Origin: Cyanophora paradoxa
Lineage: Eukaryota > Glaucocystophyceae > Cyanophorales > Cyanophoraceae
NCBI GenBank assembly: GCA_004431415.1
Contig: QPMI01000129.1
Location: 1 to 64,000 of the forward strand
DNA length: 64,000 nucleotides
Direction of reading: 5' to 3'
A model generated the notes under the pieces. That model ran no database searches. It was not told the origin of the DNA and worked only from the letters and a program-made list of their open reading frames with translations. This document shows, one piece after another, positions 43,601-53,814 of the stretch. The translations under genes and the position numbers were made by a program. The first letter of the stretch is position 1; each line of letters opens with the position of its first letter.

Positions 43601-46600
43601 GCAGGTGCTGGCGGACAGCGTGCGGGCGACGGGGGCGTGGGCGATGCTCTACTTCCTCGCCGTCTTCTTCGTCGGCCTCTACGTCCTCCTCAACGTCTGG
43701 CAGACCGTGCGCCCCCCGCCCGCCTGCATGGCGCGCCGCCGTCGCCCCTCCGCTGCCTGCGCCGCCCTCCCTCACGTCGCCGGCGGCGCTCGCAGATCGT
43801 CATCATCAACATCTGCGACAACCTGCAGACGGCGGCGCGCGGGGGCGCCGAGCGCCAGCTGGACCCCGCCCGCGCCCTCGCCGAGTCCGACGAGGAGGAG
43901 GAGGGGGAGGGGGAGGGGGAGGGGGAGGGTAAGGGGGCCTACTCGGAGGCGGGGGCGTGGTCCGAGGGCGGCTCCCGCTCCGCCCCGGCCTCCAAGCCCG
44001 CCTCCAAGCTCGCCTCGCGAGCCGCCTCCTCGCCCGCGCTCCGCCTCAAGTCCCTCGAGGGGCCCCCTCTCCCCCCCGACGCCGCCACCGCATTCCCCGG
44101 CGCCATCGCCCCGGCCGAGCCGGCGGAAGAGGACGAGGATGCCGAACTGGCGCCCCCGGGCCCGCTGCTGATGGTGCCCCTCGGGCTCGCGGAGGCGCCC
44201 GGGGCGGCGTGGCCAGAGCGCTCCGAGGAGGACTCCTCCTCCTCGTCGGCCCTCCCGCGCTCCCTCGCCGCCCTCCCGGCCCCCTCCAGCCCCGGCGCAG
44301 CCCCCTCGCCCCGCCGCGTCCGTAGCGCCCTCCGCTCGGCGCGCGGCGCGGGGGCCGACGAGGCGGAGGCGCCCCGCTCGGTGCGCTCGGCCCGCGCCGT
44401 CTTCGTGGAGCGGCGGGGGCCCGACGAGGACGGGGAGCCGAGAGGGACTCCGCCTCCGCCTCGGACGAGGCCGCCGCCCCCGCCGCCCGCTCCTTCGTCC
44501 GCCCCGCCCGCCCCGCCCCGCCCCGCCCCGCCCGCCCCGCCCCGCCGGCGCCCTTCTGACGGCCGGCCGCCCGGGCACGCAGGCGATCCCCTCGGGGACG
44601 CACCTGCGGAAGGCGGGCGGGGCCGCCCGCCGCGGCTCCTCGACCTCGGCGAAGAGCGCGGGCGGGGCACCCTCGCGGCTGCGGCGCCTCATGGGGCACC
44701 GGCGCTCCTCGCAGGCGCTGCTCAGCTGGTGGGACGCGGCCGTCGCGCGCGCCAGCCTCCGCCTGGCGCCCTTCACGGGGCCGGGGTCGGCCTCGCTCTG
44801 CTGCCTGGGGCCGGGGAACGGGGCGCGGCGGGCGGCGGGGGCCCTCGTGGAGGGCCGCCCCTGGTTCGCCCTCGTCATGGCCGCCGTCCTCGCCAACGCC
44901 GCCGTCATGGGTACCCCCCCCCCCCCCCCCCTTGCCTCGCCCGCCCGCCCTCCTCACTCTTGGCAGGGGTGGAGGTCAGCATGCCGCCGGGGGAGCCGCA
45001 TCGGGCCCTCACCGCCCTCAACTCCGCCTTCACCCTCGTCTTCGCCCTCGACCTCGCCCTCAAGGCCCCCCCGCCCCGCCCCCTCCACGCCCCCCGCCGC
45101 CCCGGCCGAGGCCCCTCGCAGGTGGTGGCGCACGGGGCGGTGCTCGGGGAGGGGGCCTACCTGCGCTCGCCGGCGGCCTGGGTGGACGCCGCCGTCGTGG
45201 CGGCCTCGCTGGCCTCGCTGCAGGGGGAGATCCTGGCGCTGCCGCAGGACAAGGCGGCGCGCGCCGTCCGCGTCGCCCGCTCCCTCTCCCTCCTCCGCCT
45301 CTTCGCCCGCCTCCGCACCGCCCGCGCCCTCTGGGCCACCCTCACCGAGGGCGGCGGCGTCCTCCTCCGCGTCCTCCTCATCAACTGGCTCCTCTGGTCC
45401 GTCTTCGCCGTCGCCGCCGTCCGCCTCTTCGGCGGCGCCATGCACGTCTGCTCGTGCGCCCGCCCCGGCCCCCGCCCGCCCTCCCCCCTCGATGACGCGT
45501 GGCAGGGACGCGCGTGTGACGCACAAGGCGGCGTGCGCGGGGCTCGCGCTGGACCCCGAGACGGGGGCGGAGCGGGCGCTGGAGTGGCGCCCCGTCTTCT
45601 ACTGGCAGTCCCTCGACAACTACTTCTACGCCATGTTCCACCTGTCCGCCCCGCCCCGCTCCGAGTTGCCTCGCGCCGCTCAGAGCTGCCTCGCGCCAGG
45701 TACGAGGTGGCGGCGCTGGAGCAGTGGTCCCTCTACCGCGAGCACGGCGAGGAGTGCGCGCCCCTGCGCCCCTGCGCCCCGCCCCGCGCGGCGCTGGCTC
45801 GAGCGGGGGCGGGGCGGGGCAGCGCGACGGGGTGGGAGACGGCGCTGCGGGAGGGGGCGCGGCCCTCGGCGGCGCTCTTCTTCCACGTCTTCCTGTACGC
45901 CGGCCTCTTCTCCGGCTTCGCCATGATCATCGGCACGGGTGCGCCAGGCCCGCCCGCACTCCGGCCGCCGTCTGAGGCGGGGCGGCGGGCCGGGCCGGTC
46001 GCGGCAGTGGTGCACTTCTTCTCGCACGCGCGGAAGGCGGACGCGGAGGGGGCGCACGAGGCGGCGGGGGAGCTCCTCACAGGCCCCCAGAAGGAGCTCT
46101 ACGACATCCTCGCCCTCGGTGAGCGCGCAGCGGGGGTACAGGAAGAGGGGAGGGGCGAGTCTGACGCGGCGGCAGCGGTGAAGCAGCGGCTGCGGAAGAA
46201 GCAGCAGGCGCCGCGGGGGCGGCTGCGAGGGGCGCTGTACCGGGGGGTGCAGGGGGCGTGGTTCGAGGCCGGGGTGCAGCTGCTCGTGCTCGGGAACACG
46301 GCGCTGCTCGCCTCGCTGCACCACCCCCGCCCCCCGGCCCTCGACGCCGCTTTCGAGTCCGCCTCTTCCTCCCCTCCCCTCCGCCCCTCGAACGCGGGCG
46401 CAGGCAGGCGAACGTCTACTTCGCGCTGGCCTTCGGGGCGGAGATGCTGCTGAAGCTGGCGGCGCTGGGCCCCCGCGTGTACCTGGCGAGCGCGTGGGAG
46501 CGCTTCGACGGGGCGATCACGGTGCTGGGCCTCCTCGGCCTCCTCGCGACGGCCGTGCGGGTGCCCTTTGTCGGGACCAACGCCCTCCGCGTCCTCCGCC

Positions 46601-48698
46601 TCGCCCGCATCCTCGTCCGCGCCCCGCCTTCCCGGCCCCCCGCCCCGCGCCCGCGCGTGACGCCGGGGCAGCGCTTCGTGCGGCTCGCGCGCTTCGTGCG
46701 GGGCGTGCAGGTCCTCATGACCACCGTCGCCCACGTCCGCCCGCCCCGCGCGCCGCCCCGCCTCCGCCCGCCCCGACGCCGCCGCTGTGCCCGCGCAGTG
46801 CCTCCCCGCGCTCTGCTCCGTCGGCCTCCTCATCCTCCTCATCATCTACGTCTACGCCATCGTCGGCGTCTGGTCCGCCCCCCGCCCCCGCCCCCTCCCC
46901 CCCCATCCTCACGCCCCCGGCCTCGGCGCAGGCTCTTCCAGGGCGTGGCGCTGGAGGGCGCCGTGCAGCTCTCGGAGGACGCCAACTTCCGCTCCCTCCC
47001 GCGCGCCCTCGTCACCCTCTACCGCATGACCACCGGCGAGAACTGGAACTGGATCGTCCGCCCCGCTCCCCGCGCTCCGCCGCGCCCCGCTCGGGGGCGG
47101 CCCCGCCTGAGGGGGTCCGGGGGCAGATGTGGGACCACATGCGAGGCCCCGAGACGGGCTGCGTGCCGGGGTCGCCCTCGCGGGACTGCGGGACGACCTG
47201 GGCCGCCCCCCTCTACTTCTGCTCCTTCGTCCGCCCCCGCCCCCGGCCCCGCCCCCCGCCCCCCGAGCTTGCCCTGCGGGGCCGCCTCACGCGGGGGGCG
47301 CGGGGGCAGATGTTCGTGACGTACTTCGTGCTGAACCAGCTCTTCGTGGCGGTCGTCCTCGACGCCTTCGAGGACGTCGCCGCCCGCGCCGAGTACCGCG
47401 TCTCCGTCCGCCCCGCCCAGCCCCCGCCCCCGCCCCCTTGCCCCCGCCGCTTCCTGAGCGGCTGCCGGCGGCGCAGGAAGCGGACGTGGAGGCGTACGCG
47501 TGGACGTGGGAGCGGCAGGACCCCGCCGCCAGCGGCTTCGTCCACGTCGCCTCGGGCCTCCGCCCCGTCCTCCGCGCCATCGGCCTCCTCCACGCCGACG
47601 CCGCCTCGGCCGGCCCCGCCCCGCCCCTGCCCACCGCGCGCGGCCTCCAGAAGACGGCGCGGAGCCTGAGCCAGGCGGGGGGGCCCGGGCGGGCGCGGGG
47701 GTCGATGCTTGCGGCGCTGCGGGCGCTGGGGGAGGTGCCGGTGGCCGGCGGCCGCGTGCACTACTTCGACCTCATCAAGAGCCTTATCGTGCGGGCCTAC
47801 CGCGAGCACGGCGTCCTCCTCCCCCGCACAGCGAGCGCCGCCTCGAGCGCCTCGCCGCCGCCCGCTTCCCGGGGCTCGCCGAGCACCGCCGGCGCGCGGG
47901 GGCGCAGGCGGCGGCGCTCGGCGAGGCCGGCGAGGGCGGCGGCCTCGTCGTGGCGTACGCGGCGGCCCGGCTGCGCGCCGCCCTCGAGGGCAACGCGCAG
48001 CGCCGCCGCCTCCTGCGCGACGCCGCCGCCGCCCCCGCCGCCGACCGCATCCCGCCCTCCGCGCCCTCCGCCGCATCTGCGGCATCGCCCCGCCCCCGCC
48101 TCCGACCCCGCCCGTGGCCGATGCCGCGGCCGGATCCGGGGCCGAGGCCGGGACCGGGACCAGGGCCGGGCCGGGCGGGGCGGCGGCCGCCCTCGCGGGA
48201 GCTCGCGCGGCGGGCCCCGTCCGGGGCCTCCGGGGCGGCGGGGGCCCGGAGGCGGCGTTCCCGAGGCAGGGGAGGGGGCGGGGTGCGGGGCGTCCCCGCG
48301 GGGCCGGGGCCGGCGGGGCGGGGCAGGGGCGGTGCGGGCGGGCATCCTCCTCGGGGGCGACCTCGAGTTCGACGACCTGGAGGCCCGCCCCCCGCCCCGC
48401 CCCCGCGAGCGCGAGCGCTGAGGGAGGCGGCGGGGCGCAGACAACAGTGCTCAAGGAGGCGCCGGGCGCGAGCTCCCGCCCCAGCAGCGACGACGAGGCG
48501 GACGCGGGGAGCTCGAAGGGGGCGGGGCCCAAGGGCGGGGAGGGGGCCGGGGCCCCGGGGCGCGCGCCGGCCGCCGCGGGGCGCCCCGAGCTCTTCGCGG
48601 TGCCCGTGGCGGTGGCGGAGCGGGCGGCCCCCGTGCAGGAGGAGGCGCCCCTCCCCGGCGCCGTCTTCGAGGCCGGCGTCGCCCTCACCCGCTTCTGA
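40619..48698 (+). CDS. four-domain voltage-gated cation channel (Cav/NALCN-like)
   Basis: One chain with four six-helix repeats. Repeat I: S1 GFYLFFLFCTLANFCTIAA; S4 SIRTLRLFRAFRGLKRYLP; S5 FVQLGFFFAVYAIAGLQLF; pore GVALMTVFQAVT-LSQW; S6 GAFLILNMAIAAITTK. Repeat II: pore DDLFSAYLTVFRVITADSW, S6 FLAVFFVGLYVLLNVW. Repeat III: S4 RAVRVARSLSLLRLFARLR, pore AMFHLYEVAALEQWS. Repeat IV: S4 ALRVLRLARILV with RLARFVRGVQVL, pore ALVTLYRMTTGENWNW, S6 TYFVLNQLFVAVVLDAFEDV. Filter positions read Ser (42184), Asp (43512), Glu (45719), Glu (47038). The C-terminal tail begins YAWTWERQDPAASGFVHVAS, like the EF-hand/pre-IQ part of calcium channels, then a long low-complexity end. Cys-rich pore loops in repeat I are extracellular. 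About 25 small introns. Confidence 0.88.
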
Positions 48699-48987
48699 CC
48701 CCGCCCTCCATCCCGAAGTACCCGGTGACCCGTGACCAAAAGAGATCGCATTCCAAGTTTTCTATTGCTGCTGCCATGGCCACGGTATACAAGCGCTTCG
48801 CTCATGTCTAGACTGTCTAGACCTGGTACACGTAACCTTCGCCAAGGGGCCGGGGGCACTCGCTTAGAGAGTCGGGGGGAGGACGTTGACTTGGTAAGCA
48901 CAAGGAAACGAAATTTCGGCTCTTCAAAAAGTGAAGAAATTTCGGAGCGACTTCAGTTTGTTCGTTGCGTCGACGTCAAGTTGCATA
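48699..48987. other. gap between channel and palindrome
   Basis: Moderate GC, with a TCTAGACTGTCTAGACC pair near 48807. No coding sequence seen. The inverted-repeat homology begins further right, near 49200. Confidence 0.45.
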
Positions 48988-49469
48988 CTAGAGGGTAGAG
49001 CCTGCTGATAGAGGAAGGCGCGCGTCGTCGAAGAGCACACCCGCCGCGCTGCGTCCGCTAGTAACGCTAATGCGCTGGCGCACCTCTCGCGTTTGCAACT
49101 TTCTCGGGAGAAGAGCCTTGAATCTCGTCGTATTGTAGCACTCAGCGTGCTTCGCTTTGTAGCACTCGCTCCAGCTTGCGCCTAGTCCTGCGCCGCAGGA
49201 CGCGCAGCATGGCCCCGGCGACAAGACCACGGCACGTCCCGGCAGATCAAGGCCGACGCGCACCTTCCAGAAGCCCTTCTCGAGCTTGCCGGCGGTCTGC
49301 TCGAAGTCGGCGGTCATGGCGGCGCCCTGAGCGACTCCTGCAGCGCGGCTCGGCACGGAGTGGGAGGCGCGCTCCATGCGCTGCCGAGACACACCTGCAG
49401 AGGCAGATCCTCCAGCGAGTCATAGGTGCTCAGGTTGAGCTCCCCCCAGCCCTCGTCGTCCGTCTTCAT
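48988..49469 (-). pseudogene. truncated, frameshifted copy of the coiled-coil gene
   Basis: Inverted copy of the 5' end of the gene at 58005. Exon 1 is intact (MKTDDEGWGELNLSTYDSLE) with its GTGTGT intron. Exon 2, however, reads CTCAGGGC where the right copy has CTCCAGGGC. This one-base loss, with a six-base insertion (ATGACC) just after it, brings a stop at 49314-49316. Homology fades after about 49207, although a segment reading CYKAKHAECYNTTRF still resembles LEAKHGEYYDKLTF of a later exon. A short reading frame runs on to 48988 from a start inside exon 2, so a residual small product cannot be excluded, but decay is the simplest reading. Confidence 0.7.
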
Positions 49470-49690
49470 GGCGGCCAGTTGGCGCGGACCGTACCGCGGT
49501 GAGCTCGGTCTCTTCCTACTGACTTCCGCTCGCTCGGCAGGCCTGCATTTGCGCTGACGATTCGAAGAGCCAATAGACACGGATACGCTATTCTTTTGAT
49601 GCGAAGTTAGCTGGAAGCATCCAGCGGTCAGGCCGATGCGGTAGCACGCACAGCGGCTTCGGTAGCCTGTACAGGCATCACACAGCGCAT
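49470..49690 (+). promoter_or_regulatory. divergent promoter, left palindrome arm
   Basis: A 221-bp gap between the pseudogene start and CatSper-beta copy 1. It is almost collinear with 57784-58004 in the right arm, except for a block of about 40 bp (about 49550-49592) that is unrelated between copies. The 90 bp next to the CatSper ATG (AGTTAGCTGGAAGCATCCAG onward) are nearly identical, which suggests conserved control elements there. Confidence 0.6.
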
Positions 49691-52600
49691 ATGGGGCCCG
49701 GGCGCGCGGGGTCGCTCCTGGCGCTCCTGGCGCTGCTAGCGACCGCTTCCGGCGCCCCATCCAAGTACCAGTGGTGCGGCCATGCCCTCTATCACGCACC
49801 AGGATCGCTCCGCGGCGAGCCCCGCGCAGGCGAGTCGACGTAGCGGACCCCGCAAACCCGAGCTCGCCGGCGCCCGCCGTGGTGCCTGGAGCGGACTACC
49901 TCCTTGTTGTTCGCGTTGCCGACGAGGCGAGCTGCGCCCGCCCGATCCGCGCGGCGAAGCTGAGCGCGCAGTAGACGGGGGCGGCGGACGCCGAGACGAC
50001 GCGAGAGCTTTCGGCGCTGGGCCTGAAGCCGCGCTTCTTCTACCAGTACGAAGCTAGTATCGAGGGGAGCTCGCTGAACACAAGCTGGGAGGCCGGTGCG
50101 GGCCCGCGGCGGTTCGGGCGCGGTGCAGCGCGGCACGGGGCTGACCCGCCCCGGGCAGCGTACCAGCCGCCGAGCGAGGAGTGGCGGGTGCCGTTTCGGA
50201 CGGGCGAGGCCGGCATCGCGCAGCTCACTGTCTTGAGCAATCACGTCGGGGCCTTCGGCGTCTACGTCCGCGCCTCCCCTCGCGCCGCGCGCGCACCGCC
50301 GCCTCACGCGCCGCGTAGCTGCCGGACAAAGTCGTGTCGTTTGCGGTGAGCCCGTTCCAGGCGCGCGTCGGCCCCGGGCAGTACCGGGTGCGCCCCGCCC
50401 CGCCCCGCCTGCCTTCCCGCGCCGGGCTCGCCGCGCGGGGCCGACGGGCGGGGGCAGTCGCTGGTGGGGGCGGAGTCGGCGGGGTACGAGGGGGGCGGGT
50501 CGTACCGGCTGCCGGGGCCGGTGCTGCAGCCGGACCTGGTGCCCGGGGTCTCGCCGGTGGGCCTCGTGCTCTTCGACGGGGGCGCGGGGGCCCTCCTCGC
50601 CTCCGCCTCGGAGTTCCGCGACTCCGTCTTCCTCGCCCCCGACCTCGCCCGCTTCGCCGCCGAGCCGCCCGCCTGCCCCGACCTCCCCGCCGCCTCTCTC
50701 CAGGGCGCCCTCGCCCTCGCCAACCGCCTCCTCCTCTCCACCCGCTACGGCCTCGTCCAGGCCGCCGCGCCGGCCTCGGGCCCCGGCGCGGGCCCCCGCG
50801 AGCTCGTCTGGAGCATCGCCCTGCGCCAGTGCGTCGCCGTCCTCTCCAACCCCGCCCAGGTCCGCCCCCGCCCCGCCCGCCCCGCCCCGCCCGCCGGCCC
50901 GCGCCGGGCGAGCGGGGCGCGCGGGCGCAGTACAACGCGTTCCGGACGGCGTTCAACGACCACCAGTTCGCGCTGACGGCGCCGCCCGAGGCGCGCGTCT
51001 TCGTCTCCTTCCCGGCGAGGAGGCTTCTCCGAGCTCCAGGCCCGCCCGCCGCCCCGCCGGAGCCCGCGCCGCCGCGGCGCGACGCGGGGCGCAGGGCTGG
51101 GCGCTGGGGCTGTCGGCGGCGACGGCGCGGCCGGTGGCGATGACGGCGAGCCTGGCGGAGCCGGGGCTGCTGCAGCTGCTGGTGGAGGCGGGGCGGGCGG
51201 GGCGCTGGGGAGCGGCGGGCGGTACGCGCTGCGCACGTACAATGTCAGCGGGCGCGCCTGGGCCGCCGCCTTCGAGTTCCCCGCCGCCATCCCCGACGGT
51301 GCGCGCCCCGCGGGCCCCGAGGGAGCGCGGGGCGGGCCGAGCGGCGGCAGACTCCTCGACGGGGACGCGCGTGGTGCACGTGCCGGCGACGGCGCCGCCC
51401 GGCGGCGTCGCCCTCGAGCTCTCCGGCCTCCAGGCGCGCCCCGGCCCGCCCGGCCGCCCCGCCGCCGCCGCCGCTGACGGGGCGGCAGTTCGCGCGCGCC
51501 GTCTCGCGGGACCTCTTCGCGACGGGCAACGCGCTCCTCTACTCGTGCGGCCCCGCGGCGCGCGCCGGCGGCGGGGCGCTGAGGCGGCGCAGGGCGTCGG
51601 GCGGGCGCTCGTGGGTGGTGCTGCGCGTCTTCGCGCCGCGGCGGGTGGCGCAGCTCGAGACCTCCTCGGCCGGCACCTATGCGCTCCTCCTCGACAACGC
51701 CGAGGCCCGCCCCGCCGCACGACCCGGGCCCGGCGCCGGCGCCGGCGCTGAGGGGCGGCAGGCGTGGTACGGGGTGGCGGGGACGGCGACGCTGGTGCAG
51801 CTGAGCGGGGCGCGGGCGGATCCGGCGGCGGCGGGCTTCGGGGCGGCGCGGGCGCTGCTCTTCGACCTCTCGTCGGCGCTCTTCGAGCTGACGCTGGCGG
51901 TGGGGCCCGGCGGGGCGCTGGCGGCGCAGCGGGCGGACCCGTACACGGCGAAGCTGGAGGAGCTGATGGCGCTGGAGGCGCTGCAGCGCGGCGAGGCGTG
52001 CCCCGTCTCCGCCGTCGCGGTCGCCGCCTCCCACAGCTCCCTCTACACGCGCCAGCCGGACGAGGAGCCCGTCGGCCTCCCCGCCGGCCTCTTCCTCGAC
52101 CGCGGCGCCTCCTACTCCTTCGCCCTCTCCCTCAACGCCTCGGAGGAGTACTGGCGGCAGCGGGAGGCGGGGCGGGCGGCCCTCCTGCAGGAGCCGGCCC
52201 TCCTCCTCCAGGTCGGCCGCACCGACCTCGTCTCCGTCACGCTGGAGCCGCTGCCCCACGACGGCTCCCCCATCTTCTCCTACCTCGCCACTGTCAACGA
52301 TCTTTCCGCGTACCCTGCGATGTCACCCCCGGGGGAGCGCCTGGAGGTGACGCCCGTGCGGCTGCTCGTCGCCGGGGCGGCGGGGGCGTGCGCGGGGGCC
52401 GTGGCGGCGCGCTACGAGACGGAGGTGCACACGGGCTGCCCGCCCGGCCGCCGCCTCGTATTCGATCCGCTCGCCTCCGGCACGGCGATCATCTGCTCCG
52501 AGAAGGCCCGCCCCGCATCCGTCCCCTTTCCCGCCCGCGCCTCTGACTCTGTTGCGTTCAGTTCGGCGTCCCGTGCTTCAAGATGGCCGACGGCGCGCGC

Positions 52601-53656
52601 GCCCTGCTGCCTTCGCTTCTGTACACGCGCCTTGACTCTGCGGCGCAGACTTCCTGCCGGTGTTCAACCTGACGGACACCGTCGCCAACACGACCGGCGT
52701 CTACCGCGGTGCGCCCCGCCGCCGTGCCCCGCCGGCCCCGCCCTCACGCTCCGCCCCGCCCCGTGCGCAGGGCGCTTCTTCCTGGAGGCGGTGGCGGCAG
52801 GCGAGACGCCCTCCTCCCTGCGCCGCTTCACCGAGGAGGAGGTGCGCGCGAGGCGAGCCCCGCGCCGGCGGCGCCGGCGGCTCGAGCGGGGGCGGCGGGG
52901 CGCAGATTACGCGCTTCAACCACGGCAAGGCCCTGACCTTCGTCCCGATCGACGACGTGGCGGTCGTCGAGGACGGCGGCGTCGAGAAGAGCGTCTACAC
53001 GCGCTCCACGAACACCATCCAGTGCGCCCGCCCTTGCGGGCTCCTCCTAGGCCGTGGTGCGGGGCTGGGGCGAGCGGGGCGGGGGCGGCGGCAGGTGGGT
53101 CTGCGCCCCCGGCAACCCCTGCGAGATCGTCTTCCCCAAGGGCGGGGAGCCCCCCGAGGTGCACCCCCGCCCCGCCCCCGCCGGCCGCCCCCGGCCCCGC
53201 GCGCCCCTGCCGGCCGACGCCGGCGGCAGCTCTACCTCGAGCTGCGGGCCACGACCATCCCCGAGCGCGCCTCCTACTGCAACCACACCGCCCGCTTCAC
53301 CGTCCGCCCCGCTCCCCCGCTCGCAACGCCGCCCCCGCCCTCCCCTCACGCGCCCCACCGCAGGTCCTCCTCACCGGCATCTCGATGGACGCCACGACCA
53401 CCTACATCAGCGTGCGCCGCCCCGCCCCGCCCCGCGCCCCGCGCGCCGCGCCCGACGCGGGCCGCGGCCGCAGGTCGGAGTCACGATCGGCTTCCTCGTC
53501 TTCCTCGTCTGCGTCTCCGCTCTCGTCCACCGCTTCCGCCACCCCGAGGCACGCCGCCCCGCCCGCCTCGTTCCGACCCGCGCGCCCACGCGCCCGCCCG
53601 CGCCGCAGTTTTTCGGCTACGAGCCACGCGCCGGGGCCCGCCCTCACGAAGAGTAG
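49691..53656 (+). CDS. CATSPERB: CatSper-beta-like subunit, copy 1
   Basis: Type I membrane protein related to CATSPERB, an auxiliary subunit of the flagellar CatSper calcium channel. Signal peptide MGPGRAGSLLALLALLATAS, then a long beta-rich ectodomain (WRVPFRTGEAGIAQLTVLSN, PDLVPGVSPVGLVLFDGG, YNAFRTAFNDHQFAL). The C-terminal half carries the family hallmarks in order: GCPPGRRLVFDP (52434), VPCFKMAD joined to DFLPVFNLTD, GRFFLEAVAAGETP, ITRFNHGK, RWVCAPGNPCEIVFPKG, and TIPERASYCNHTARFTVR. A membrane helix (VGVTIGFLVFLVCVSALV, about 53475-53530) and a short cytoplasmic tail ending RPHEE follow. N-glycosylation sites (NLTD, NTTG, NHTA) are as expected for an ectodomain. About 18 introns. Intron 52593-52648 has a GC donor. 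Confidence 0.88.
52593..52648 (+). other. GC-AG intron in CatSper-beta copy 1
   Basis: Exon ends GCCGACG and the intron opens GCGCGCGC, with branch-like CTTGACTC, ending GCGCAG. Splicing joins VPCFKMAD directly to DFLPVFNLTD, which matches the ungapped spacing of animal CATSPERB. Reading through gives a stop. The right copy has an equivalent segment of 60 nt in place of 56. Confidence 0.65.
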
Positions 53657-53814
53657 CCCAACCGGTCGAATCTAGGTCTTCAGTGTTACAGATTTTATTG
53701 AATATACAAGGCTCTCTGTTCTGAATACTTAGGCTTTTCAAGTTTAGCTTTAAGTAAGGTACTACGGTATTCCATGTACACAATCAGCCAGGACGTGGAG
53801 GCAGGGGGACCAGG
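53657..53814. other. palindrome spacer, shared 3' flank
   Basis: 158 bp between the two CatSper-beta stop codons; not self-complementary. AT-rich (TTTATTGAATATACAAGG, TTTCAAGTTTAGC) and presumably supplies 3' UTR and poly(A) signals for both convergent genes. Confidence 0.6.

Larger units (their letters stand above)
49200..53656 (+). repeat. left arm of a large inverted repeat
   Basis: Pairs with 53815-58267. Matching landmarks have constant coordinate sums: signal-peptide ATGs 49691 and 57783, exon-1 ATGs of the flanking gene 49469 and 58005 (both sum to 107474), and stop codons 53656 and 53815 (107471). The axis is near 53736. Homology ends at the outside near 49207/58267, just after GGGGCCATGCTGCGCG. 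Confidence 0.92.

Noticed and set aside
40619-48698. Channel as a CatSper pore-forming subunit
   Set aside because: CatSper pores are separate single-domain proteins; this is one polypeptide with four repeats and a Cav-like C-terminal tail.
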